DNA from: Chloroflexota bacterium
Lineage (GTDB): Bacteria > Chloroflexota > Anaerolineae > Anaerolineales > Villigracilaceae
Assembly (NCBI GenBank): GCA_020217065.1
Contig: JAIWOB010000049.1
Coordinates: 1-10,000, forward strand
Direction: 5' to 3'
DNA: 10,000 bases
Shown: one piece after another, positions 1-6,406 of the stretch
Position numbering within the stretch: the stretch's first letter is position 1
Layout of the letters: each line of letters begins with the position of its first letter
Position numbers and translations under genes: made by a program
The notes under the pieces: model-generated
What the model was told of the DNA's origin: nothing
Databases searched by the model: none
The model's input: the letters and a program-made list of their open reading frames with translations, nothing else

Positions 1-1
1 C

Positions 2-601
2 GGCGCAGGCAAATCCACCACGCTGAACACGATTTCCGGGCTGTTACGCGCCCGTTCCGGCAGCATCCTGATGAACGGCAAGGAAATCACCCTCACCCCC
101 GCCGAAGAAATCGTCCGCATGGGCGTTTCGCAATCGCCCGAAGGACGCAAAATCTTCGCCCCGCTGACGGTGATGGAAAATCTGGAGATGGGCGCATTCA
201 CCCGCTCGAACCCGGAAGAAATCCGCAGTACGCTGGAGATGGTCTTCAAGCGCTTCCCGCGCCTGAAAGAACGTCAGGGGCAACTGGGCGGGACGCTTTC
301 CGGCGGCGAACAGCAAATGCTCGCCATGGGGCGCGCCCTCATGGCGAGACCGACCGTGCTGCTGCTGGACGAGCCTTCCATGGGACTTTCCCCCATCCTC
401 GTCGAAGAAATCTTCAACATCATTCAGGAAATCAACGCGCAGGGGACGAGCATCCTGCTTGTCGAGCAGAACGCTCAGATGGCGCTTTCCGTCGCCCATC
501 GCGGTTATGTGCTGGAAACCGGGAAAATCGTGGTTGAAGGAAAATCCCACGACCTATTGAACGACCCGCAGGTGATGAAAGCCTACCTCGGCGGACATTA
601 G
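2..601 (+). CDS. livF: Branched-chain amino acid ABC transporter ATP-binding protein, LivF type (5' end cut off)
   Basis: This is the cytoplasmic ATPase subunit that would power high-affinity uptake of leucine, isoleucine, valine or related amides together with LivG, LivH/M and a binding protein. The frame is open at the left edge; 199 residues are visible against about 235 for the family, so roughly 35 N-terminal residues are missing. The Walker A end GAGKST is at the first visible residues, the Q-loop (VSQSPEGRKIF) near residue 44, the ABC signature LSGGEQQ at 99-105 and Walker B LLLDEPS at 120-126. After Walker B the sequence reads LLVEQNA, where most ABC ATPases have a switch histidine; glutamine here is typical of LivF and separates it from LivG (VEHD). 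The remaining liv genes presumably lie upstream, and a strong terminator follows the stop. The transported substrate is assumed from the subfamily and could be urea or another amide. Confidence 0.93.
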   Translation, partial: GAGKSTTLNTISGLLRARSGSILMNGKEITLTPAEEIVRMGVSQSPEGRKIFAPLTVMENLEMGAFTRSNPEEIRSTLEMVFKRFPRLKERQGQLGGTLSGGEQQMLAMGRALMARPTVLLLDEPSMGLSPILVEEIFNIIQEINAQGTSILLVEQNAQMALSVAHRGYVLETGKIVVEGKSHDLLNDPQVMKAYLGGH

Positions 602-616
602 TTTTCCCCTTTGCTT

Positions 617-662
617 AACGCAAGCGCCGATTGCTTTCGCGCAATCGGCGCTTGCGTTTTTT
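617..662 (+). terminator. Rho-independent terminator after livF
   Basis: A perfect 16-bp stem pairs 619-634 with 641-656 around a 6-nt loop (TTTCGC). It extends by two A-T pairs (617-618 with 657-658) and runs into six T residues at 657-662. It starts 15 nt after the livF stop, so it closes that operon. The convergent small membrane gene ends 16 nt to the right. The same hairpin could end that transcript too, but on the minus strand it is followed by only a weak, broken T run. Confidence 0.93.
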
Positions 663-678
663 GGCGGTCTTCCGTTTG

Positions 679-1041
679 TTACGCCACAATGGTCGCCCGC
701 ACGTCGGGGCGGTCCAAACGGGTGAGGAAGAAGAGCGACAAGGCGATGGAAAGAACGCTCAAGGCGATGAAAGGGACGTTGAACGCAGATTCCCCGCCCG
801 AATTGACTACGGCATTGGGAAAGAGCATCATCAACCGCACAATCACGTTGAACCCCTGCAAGGTCAGGCTGAGCGAGAGCGCCCAACTGCGCCCGCGCCA
901 CAAACCGTACCCGAGAAAAGCGAACACGACCGCGACAATGGCAATGACGACCGCGCCCGATTTCAAAGTCTCCGGCGGGTAGATTAACAGCGGAACGATT
1001 TGAAAAATGTAAATAGGCAGAAGTTTTTGATTGGAAGGCAT
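679..1041 (-). CDS. Small four-helix integral membrane protein, function unknown
   Basis: I do not recognise the family. The 120-residue product is mostly hydrophobic, with probable membrane helices near residues 7-22, 28-48, 53-75 and 87-109. A short basic turn (WRGRS) lies between helices two and three, and the polar tail is LDRPDVRATIVA. No catalytic motif or cysteine is visible. Several signs mark it as a real gene rather than a shadow. A good ribosome site (AAGGAGA, 1051-1057 on the minus strand) sits 9 nt before the ATG, a near-consensus promoter lies upstream, and the hydrophobicity pattern is coherent while the opposite-strand frames give no sensible protein. It is transcribed alone, convergent with livF and divergent from cinA. 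It resembles the small predicted membrane proteins of about 120-130 residues common in environmental Chloroflexota, but that comparison is impressionistic. Confidence 0.8.
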   Translation of the reverse strand: MPSNQKLLPIYIFQIVPLLIYPPETLKSGAVVIAIVAVVFAFLGYGLWRGRSWALSLSLTLQGFNVIVRLMMLFPNAVVNSGGESAFNVPFIALSVLSIALSLFFLTRLDRPDVRATIVA

Positions 1042-1075
1042 GGGGGAGGGTCTCCTTTTGGGGTGTCTGACGCCG

Positions 1076-1111
1076 TGAAAAAATTCTATCAGGGGGCGGG
1101 CGGCGCGTCAA
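1076..1111 (-). promoter_or_regulatory. Sigma-70-type promoter of the small membrane protein gene
   Basis: On the minus strand, TTGACG (1106-1111) is separated by exactly 17 nt from TAGAAT (1083-1088). This matches the -35/-10 consensus at five of six positions in each box. Transcription would start near 1076, giving a leader of about 35 nt that contains the AAGGAGA ribosome site. The -35 box lies against the upstream part of the divergent cinA promoter, so the two polymerase sites probably overlap. Confidence 0.75.
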
Positions 1112-1119
1112 TGGGTTTA

Positions 1120-1135
1120 TGCTAAAATCGAACCA
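1120..1135 (+). promoter_or_regulatory. Extended -10 promoter of cinA, probably leaderless
   Basis: TGCTAAAAT at 1120-1128 is an extended -10 box (TG, one base, TAAAAT). No convincing -35 box lies 16-18 nt upstream; the bases there are GC-rich. The -10 box ends 7 nt before the cinA ATG at 1135, so the expected start of transcription falls on or next to the A of the start codon. No purine-rich ribosome site occurs in the 20 nt before the ATG. The likely reading is a leaderless mRNA. Confidence 0.65.
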
Positions 1136-2262
1136 TGACATCAGCGGAAATCATCACCATCGGCACGGAAATTCTGCTCGGCGAAATCGTAGACACCAAC
1201 ACCCGTTATCTAGCCAAAAGCCTGCGCGGCTTGGGCGTTGACCTCTATCGCACCGTCACCATCGGCGATAACGCGGAGCGCATTGCGGACGCCATCCGCG
1301 ATTCGATGCGCCGCGCCGACGTCGTTCTCACCACCGGCGGGCTGGGTCCCACGGTGGACGACCCCACCCGCGAAGCGGTCGCCAAAGCGGTTGGCGTGAA
1401 GACCGAATTCCGCGAAGACCTCTGGGAACAGGTCGCCGCCGTCATCGCCCGCTACGGGCGCGCTCCCTCCGAAAATCAAAAACGACAGGCGTATGTCCCG
1501 CAGGGCGCAATCGGCGTGCCAAACCCCGTCGGCACCGCGCCTTGCTTCATCGTCGAAACCGAACGCAACGCGGTCATTTCGCTGCCCGGCGTTCCCAACG
1601 AAATGGAATTAATTTTCCACGAGTCCATCGTTCCCTATCTGCGAAAACGCTTCGCCCTGAACGAACTGATTAAAATCCGCGTCCTCCATTGTTCGGGGCT
1701 GGGCGAAGGGATGATTGACGAAAAAATCGCCGACCTTGAAACGCTCTCCAATCCCACCGTCGGGCTCGCCGCGCATACCGGCGTGGTGGACATTCGCATT
1801 ACGGCAAAAGCAAAGACCGAAAGCGAAGCCGACGCCATGATTGCCGAAGTTGAGAAGCAAGCGCGTGAAAGACTCGGCGCGGTTGTTTTCGGAGCGGACG
1901 AAGAAACATTGGAAAATGTCGTTTTGGATTTAATTGCCAAACGCGGCTGGAAACTGGTCGCCGTCGAATCCGGGTTGGAAAGAAGTCTCAGCCGCCTTCC
2001 GCGCGCGATTTCTATTTCTGATAATCTAACCCTTGATTCCTTGACCCAAGCCCTGCGCGCCGCCCAAGCCGAGTCCCAAGCCGAAGCCGCCCTCGGCGTG
2101 GCGGCTCACCCGAAAGAACGCTCCGCAGATATGGCGATGATACTTCCAACTGGCGAAAAAACACACCGCATCGTTTACGGCGGTCCCCCGCGCAGTTTGC
2201 CGCGCTGGGCTGCGAACCTCGCCTTGAACTGGATGCGCACCACGCTGGAGGAAATGGGATAA
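1135..2262 (+). CDS. cinA: CinA family protein: COG1058 domain plus degenerate PncC-like C-terminal domain
   Basis: CinA proteins join an N-terminal molybdopterin-binding-fold (COG1058) domain, reported as a nucleotide pyrophosphatase, to a C-terminal nicotinamide mononucleotide deamidase (PncC) domain; both serve pyridine nucleotide recycling in the cytoplasm. The N-terminal half is intact. It has IGTEILLGEIVDTN near residues 8-21, the hallmark TTGGLGPTVDDPT near 66-78 and the LPGVPNEM motif near 150. A linker domain follows (about 170-255). The C-terminal domain (about 258-375) is short and worn: where PncC carries ESCTGG, this protein has ESGLERSLSRL, and the GGVVAYSN-type segment is absent. 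The total is 375 residues instead of about 410-420. The frame is uninterrupted, so this looks like domain decay, not a frameshift. The first ATG fits the leaderless promoter. The stop codon overlaps the ATG of the next gene (TAATG). Confidence 0.92.
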   Translation: MTSAEIITIGTEILLGEIVDTNTRYLAKSLRGLGVDLYRTVTIGDNAERIADAIRDSMRRADVVLTTGGLGPTVDDPTREAVAKAVGVKTEFREDLWEQVAAVIARYGRAPSENQKRQAYVPQGAIGVPNPVGTAPCFIVETERNAVISLPGVPNEMELIFHESIVPYLRKRFALNELIKIRVLHCSGLGEGMIDEKIADLETLSNPTVGLAAHTGVVDIRITAKAKTESEADAMIAEVEKQARERLGAVVFGADEETLENVVLDLIAKRGWKLVAVESGLERSLSRLPRAISISDNLTLDSLTQALRAAQAESQAEAALGVAAHPKERSADMAMILPTGEKTHRIVYGGPPRSLPRWAANLALNWMRTTLEEMG

Positions 2263-3257
2263 TGCCCGCGCCGCGCAGAAAGAAAGAATCGCCCTGGGTG
2301 ACGCTGGCTTGGGGCTTGAACCTTGTTGGACTGGCTGGCATTGCGCTGGTGGGCGTCGCCTATATCGCGCTGAGTCCCGTCTCCGCCGCGCCCCCCGTCG
2401 AAGCCCAGCCCGCAAGACGCGCCACCGCCGCCCTCCCCGCAACGTATACGCCCGACCCCAGCTCAAAAATCGTTTATCTGCCAACGATTACTCCAAATCC
2501 GCGCTCGACCTTGATTGTCGTCCAGTCGCCGACGCCCTTCGCGCTGAGCGGCGGGGCGGGAACAAAGCCGGTTATCATCGGCTACTCGGTTTCAGGCAGA
2601 CCCCTTGAGGTGTATACCTTTGGTCGCGGCGAAAAACAGCGCATGATTGTGGCGGGCATTCACGGCGGCTACGAATGGAACACAATTGCGCTTGCCGATG
2701 AATTAATTACCCATATTAACGAAAACCCAGAAATCGTTCCCGACGACGCGACGCTCTACATTCTTCGCAACCTCAACCCCGACGGCGACGCCCGCGACCA
2801 CGGCTACGACGGACGGGTCAACGACCACGGCGTAGACTTGAACCGCAACTTTCCGACTAACTGGGCGGCAGACTGGGACCGAGACGGCTGCTGGGATTAC
2901 GGTCCGACCTCCGGCGGCGCGGCTCCCGCCTCCGAGCCGGAGACAAAAGCGCTTGTGGCTTTTCTCCAATCGCATAAAATCGAAGCCCTCATCAGTTATC
3001 ACAGCGCCGCCCTGGGCATTTTCCCCGGCGGAGAACCCTGGGAAAAAGACTCCATCCGTTTTGCCAAAGCCCTGGCGGAAGTTACAGGCTACAAATTTCC
3101 CCCGCTGGATACAGGCTGCGTCTTCACCGGCACGCTCGCCGATTACGCCGTCGAACGCGGCGCGGTCGCGGTGGATATGGAACTCTCAACTCACGTTTAC
3201 ACCGATTTCACGAGAAACCTCAAAGCGCTAAAGACGCTGTTGGAATGGGAACGGTAA
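2262..3257 (+). CDS. Membrane-anchored M14-family zinc carboxypeptidase-like protein
   Basis: This is a probable extracytoplasmic metallopeptidase of the carboxypeptidase A (M14) fold. A basic N-terminus (PRRKK) is followed by one membrane helix at about residues 12-38, which reads as an uncleaved signal anchor. A Pro/Thr/Ala-rich spacer (about 40-95) resembles the linkers of surface-tethered enzymes. The catalytic domain runs from about 103 to 331. Candidate zinc ligands are H134 and E138 in IHGGYEWN and H247 in ISYHSAA. VDLNRNFP (191-198) carries the Asn-Arg pair that holds the substrate carboxylate, and E307 in DMELS is the likely general base. The first two ligands are one residue further apart than in the textbook HxxE. 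The ribosome site GGAGG (2247-2251) lies inside the end of cinA, and the TAATG overlap indicates coupled translation. Substrate unknown: C-terminal amino acids of peptides or a cell-wall peptide are both possible. Confidence 0.87.
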   Translation: MPAPRRKKESPWVTLAWGLNLVGLAGIALVGVAYIALSPVSAAPPVEAQPARRATAALPATYTPDPSSKIVYLPTITPNPRSTLIVVQSPTPFALSGGAGTKPVIIGYSVSGRPLEVYTFGRGEKQRMIVAGIHGGYEWNTIALADELITHINENPEIVPDDATLYILRNLNPDGDARDHGYDGRVNDHGVDLNRNFPTNWAADWDRDGCWDYGPTSGGAAPASEPETKALVAFLQSHKIEALISYHSAALGIFPGGEPWEKDSIRFAKALAEVTGYKFPPLDTGCVFTGTLADYAVERGAVAVDMELSTHVYTDFTRNLKALKTLLEWER

Positions 3258-3266
3258 TCAATTTAT

Positions 3267-3305
3267 TTGCTCTGTGGGGGGCTTAGCCTCCGGCAGAGCA
3301 ATTTT
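3267..3305 (+). terminator. Terminator-like hairpin between the M14 gene and the amidohydrolase-CYTH gene
   Basis: TTGCTCTG (3267-3274) pairs perfectly with CAGAGCAA (3294-3301). Inside it, GGGGGC (3277-3282) can pair with GCCTCC (3286-3291, one G-T pair) around a 3-nt loop. TTTT follows at 3302-3305. It begins 9 nt after the upstream stop and ends 21 nt before the next ATG. That leaves no room for a separate promoter after it, so it may be a partial terminator or attenuator instead of a hard stop. Confidence 0.6.
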
Positions 3306-3326
3306 GAAAACAGAAAAGGAGCATGA

Positions 3327-5303
3327 ATGACACAAAAAGTAAACGCGCTCTTCATCAACGCCATCGTCCTGACGATGGATGAAAAAATGAACCAATACGA
3401 CCCCGGCGCGGTCGCCGTACTGGACGACAAAATCGTCGCGGTGGGTCCCGAATCTGAAATCGTCAAAAATTATTCGGCGGATGAAATCATTGACTGCGGC
3501 GGAAAAATTCTCATGCCCGGCATTATCAACGCCCACACGCACGTCCCGATGACCCTCCTGCGCGGACTGGAAGACGACCTGCGGCTGGACGTTTGGCTGA
3601 TGGGTTACATGATGCCCGTCGAACGCGAATTCGTCACCCCCGAATTTGTGCGGCTGGGGACTCTGCTCGCCTGCGCCGAACAAATCCGCAGCGGCGTTAC
3701 CGCCTTTAACGACATGTATTACTTTGAAGACGACGTCGCCCAAGCGACGGCGCAAGCCGGAATGCGCGCCGTCTGCGGACAAACGGTGATGAAATATCCC
3801 GCTCCCGACGCTCCCTCCTACGAAGTTTCGCTCGCCAACACCCGCGATTTCATCAAGAAATGGAAAGGTCACCCGCTGATTGTGCCGTCGGTTGCGCCGC
3901 ACGCGCCCTACTCCACCACGCCCGAAATCCTGCGCGCCTGCGCCGAGCTCGCCAAAGAGTTCGACGTGCCGCTGCACATTCATATTTCCGAGACGGCGTT
4001 TGAAGTGGAAACCATGCGCAACGAACAGGGGATGCCCGTCGTGCCGTTCGTCAAAAAACAGGGGCTGTTCGAGGCGAAGGTCATCGCCGCGCACTGCGTC
4101 CACATTGACATCGGCGAAATACGGACTCTGCAGCACTACAACGCGGGCGTAGCGCATAACCCATCTTCCAACCTGAAACTGGCTTCGGGATTCGCTCCCG
4201 TACAAAAGATGCTCGAAAACGGACTCAACGTGGGCATTGGGACCGACGGTCCCGCCTCGAACAACGACCTCGACATGTTCGAGGAAGTGCGGCTCGCCTC
4301 CTTCGTGGCGAAAGCCTCCAGCAACGACCCGACCGCCGTCCCTGCGGCGACCGCCCTTTTGATGGCGACCCGCATGGGCGCGCAGGCGCTCCACATCGGC
4401 GACATCACCGGCTCGCTCGAAGCGGGCAAACGCGCCGACCTGATTCTGGTGCATACCGCCCCAATCCACAACTCGCCGCGCTTCCGCCGCAACCCAAACA
4501 GCGCCTACGCCCAATTGGTTTTCGCTTCCAAATCCACCGACGTGACCGACGTGATGGTCAATGGCAAATGGCTGATGAGAGACCATCGCTTATTGACTTT
4601 GAACGAGGAGGATTTGCTGAAGCAAGCCCGCGAGCTGGCGGAAAAAATAGACGCCTTCCTCATCGCCCGCGAACAGTCGGTGCTGTCCAAGTTGATTGCG
4701 CTGGGCGGTTCGATGGAGCAGGAATCGTTCGAAGTGCAGGTCAAGGTCAAGGCGGCGGAACCAGACCGACTCATCGAAAAATTGAATCAGCCTGAAATCA
4801 AAATCAACGCGCACAAGCATTATCATCAATACGACGAATACTACCTGTTCGACGACCCATCTCAAGGACGGCTGCGCTTCCGCGAAGACAACCTCGTCAA
4901 TGAAAAGGGCGAAGCCCTGAGCGTGCGCTCGCGCCTGACCCTGCTCGGTCAACAGCGCGAAGACGCGGTGACGCCGGACGTGCTGCTCTCGCGCAGCCGT
5001 TTTCTCGCGCCCGCCGTGCATACCTCGCGCTTTTACCGCGAATATTTCAAACCTTCAAAGGAAGTCTTGATTGAAAAAGACCGCCTGCGCTGGCATATCG
5101 AATACAAGGGCACCGAATTCTTCATCAACCTTGACCGCGTGAAGAAACCCGACATGGGAACTTTCCTCGAAATCAAGAGCCGCACCTGGAGCCGCAAGGA
5201 CGCCGACCGTAAAGCGGAGCTGGTCAACGAACTGTTAAGCCTGCTCGGCTTCGGCGGGGCGGAAGTAGTGACGCAGGATTACATCGAGATTTTGACAGCG
5301 TAA
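3327..5303 (+). CDS. MTA/SAH deaminase-type amidohydrolase fused to a C-terminal CYTH domain
   Basis: Residues 1 to about 450 form a metal-dependent amidohydrolase closest in motif style to 5'-methylthioadenosine/S-adenosylhomocysteine deaminases (cytoplasmic, purine deamination in the SAM salvage network). Visible are the metal site H70-T-H72, APHAPY with H192, HIHISE with H219 and E222, AAHCVH with H256, and GTDGPASNNDLDMFEE with the catalytic D307. The family is normally about 430-450 residues. Here about 200 more follow without interruption. This tail (about 465-658) looks like a CYTH/triphosphate-tunnel domain: FEVQVKVK (468-475, in place of the ExExK motif), YHQYDEYYLFDD, GRLRFRED, a basic/hydrophobic strand core and GTFLEIKSR (611-619), then an Arg/Lys-rich helix ending in LLSLLGF. 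CYTH enzymes hydrolyse inorganic or organic triphosphates or make cAMP. The start has AGGAG (3317-3321) 5 nt upstream. Deaminase assignment is strong at superfamily level; exact substrate and CYTH activity are not established. Confidence 0.9.
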   Translation: MTQKVNALFINAIVLTMDEKMNQYDPGAVAVLDDKIVAVGPESEIVKNYSADEIIDCGGKILMPGIINAHTHVPMTLLRGLEDDLRLDVWLMGYMMPVEREFVTPEFVRLGTLLACAEQIRSGVTAFNDMYYFEDDVAQATAQAGMRAVCGQTVMKYPAPDAPSYEVSLANTRDFIKKWKGHPLIVPSVAPHAPYSTTPEILRACAELAKEFDVPLHIHISETAFEVETMRNEQGMPVVPFVKKQGLFEAKVIAAHCVHIDIGEIRTLQHYNAGVAHNPSSNLKLASGFAPVQKMLENGLNVGIGTDGPASNNDLDMFEEVRLASFVAKASSNDPTAVPAATALLMATRMGAQALHIGDITGSLEAGKRADLILVHTAPIHNSPRFRRNPNSAYAQLVFASKSTDVTDVMVNGKWLMRDHRLLTLNEEDLLKQARELAEKIDAFLIAREQSVLSKLIALGGSMEQESFEVQVKVKAAEPDRLIEKLNQPEIKINAHKHYHQYDEYYLFDDPSQGRLRFREDNLVNEKGEALSVRSRLTLLGQQREDAVTPDVLLSRSRFLAPAVHTSRFYREYFKPSKEVLIEKDRLRWHIEYKGTEFFINLDRVKKPDMGTFLEIKSRTWSRKDADRKAELVNELLSLLGFGGAEVVTQDYIEILTA

Positions 5304-5309
5304 AGCGCC

Positions 5310-5370
5310 AACCGCGAAGGCGCAAAGACGCAGAGAAAAGAAAACTCCGCGTTTCGGCGGCTCCGCGGTT
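5310..5370. repeat. Imperfect palindromic intergenic element, copy 1
   Basis: The left arm at 5310-5335 and the inverted right arm at 5345-5370 match at 20 of 26 positions around a 9-nt A-rich loop (AAAAGAAAA). The outer seven bases (AACCGCG/CGCGGTT) pair perfectly. Within the left arm an 8-nt unit recurs three times: CGCGAAGG, CGCAAAGA, CGCAGAGA. The element begins 6 nt after the upstream stop codon and ends 24 nt before the next ATG. Its left arm is closely related to the element at 7861-7911. It looks like a small dispersed palindrome of the REP/MITE kind that folds in mRNA; no coding potential is seen. Confidence 0.8.
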
Positions 5371-5394
5371 CAGGAAAAAATTCAACAAGAGATT

Positions 5395-6393
5395 ATGGAT
5401 TCAATCAAAAAGCCCCTGGGGATTTTCTTTGCCGTTCTCTTCGCGCTGACGGCTGCGCCTGCGTTGGTCTTCTTCAATTTCGACCAGCGCGCCTTTACCC
5501 CGCAAACCTATCAGAAAGCCTTCGCCAACAGCGACTTCTACAACAAATTGCCCGCATCCATGGCGGAGTCCATGCTGGCTGGGACAACCGACCCAAATCA
5601 GTTGCCAATCGTCATGCGCGGTATGAGCCGGCAGGCGTGGGAGGAATACTTCCGCGCCATGCTGCCGCCAGAGACGTTAAAAGCGATGGGCGACGAAACC
5701 TTGAACGCCGTCTTTGCCTACCTGCAAGGTCAAACGGATACCGTTCAAGTCTCGCTTGCGCCGCTCAAAACCAACATGACCAGCGACGCAGGCGCGCAGG
5801 CGGTTTTTGCCTTGCTGGCGACCCAACCCGCCTGTACGCTGGAGCAAATCGCGCAAGCCACGATGAACCTGCTCAACAACAACGAGATTCAATTCTGTAA
5901 CCCGCCCGCTGAGTTGATTCCCCTGCTGACGCCCGCGATTCAAGGACAGATGCAGGCTGCCGCATTCGCCATCCCCGACCAGTTGACTCTGTTCAGCGCC
6001 CCGCCCCAAAACGACCCGCGTGACGCTTTGCAAACGGCGCGTCTGGCGATGCGCTTGAGTCCCATCCTGCCGCTGGGATTCTTGCTCTTGCTGACGGTTG
6101 TCGCGGTCAGGTCGCTCAAAGACTGGTTAAATTGGTGGGGCGTTCCGCTGGCGGTCACGGGCGGGCTGACAGCCTTTCTGGGGCTGGTCGGCGCTTCGGC
6201 ATTCGGCGCGGTCTTTCAACAAACGCTCGCCAACAGAATGCCGGCGTTCCTCCCCGCCCTCTTACTCGATTCCGCCAACGCGCTGGCTGCCGCCATGCTC
6301 CAGGCTTTGTTTCTCCCCATCCTCTGGCAGGGATTAGGTATCGCCTTCATCGGGTTTGGAATGGCGGCGGCTGGGTATTTCATCAAAAAATAA
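5395..6393 (+). CDS. Membrane protein with N-terminal anchor, large ectodomain and C-terminal membrane helices; function unknown
   Basis: I do not recognise this 332-residue protein. A basic start (MDSIKK) leads into a membrane helix at about residues 8-28. A polar, mostly helical region of about 190 residues follows, probably outside the membrane. It contains two cysteines (C147 and C168) that could form a disulphide. The C-terminal third is membrane-embedded, with helices near 222-240, 248-275 and one or two between 286 and 328. No enzyme motif is visible. The stop codon is part of the ribosome site of the downstream yfcC-type gene, only 13 nt away, so the two are almost certainly made together and may act together at the membrane. 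The start at 5395 has a weak AAGAGA site just upstream, and the palindromic element sits 24 nt before it. Confidence 0.85.
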   Translation: MDSIKKPLGIFFAVLFALTAAPALVFFNFDQRAFTPQTYQKAFANSDFYNKLPASMAESMLAGTTDPNQLPIVMRGMSRQAWEEYFRAMLPPETLKAMGDETLNAVFAYLQGQTDTVQVSLAPLKTNMTSDAGAQAVFALLATQPACTLEQIAQATMNLLNNNEIQFCNPPAELIPLLTPAIQGQMQAAAFAIPDQLTLFSAPPQNDPRDALQTARLAMRLSPILPLGFLLLLTVVAVRSLKDWLNWWGVPLAVTGGLTAFLGLVGASAFGAVFQQTLANRMPAFLPALLLDSANALAAAMLQALFLPILWQGLGIAFIGFGMAAAGYFIKK

Positions 6394-6406
6394 GGAGCCT
6401 TACGTC

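Noticed and set aside
611..987. Two plus-strand frames of about 120 codons after livF
   Set aside because: They begin in or beside the livF terminator, have no ribosome site, and are antisense to the small membrane protein.
554..1141. 195-codon minus-strand frame overlapping livF, the terminator and the small membrane gene
   Set aside because: It runs through the terminator hairpin and has no domain-like content. The 679-1041 frame on the same strand has the promoter, ribosome site and membrane helices.
1970..2030. Frameshift in cinA as the cause of the missing ESCTGG motif
   Set aside because: The frame continues to recognisable C-terminal CinA-like sequence and the stop couples to the next gene. 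The other frames here do not restore the motif in the parts I read.
3258..4586. Long open frame of 442 codons on the minus strand
   Set aside because: It lies opposite the amidohydrolase part of the fusion gene. Its product is rich in His, Gly, Val and Arg with no recognisable domain, which is what antisense of a GC-rich gene gives.
6356..6406. Upstream ATG extending the transporter by 17 residues
   Set aside because: The extra part overlaps the preceding gene and lacks a suitable ribosome site, whereas AAGGAG sits 9 nt before the ATG at 6407.
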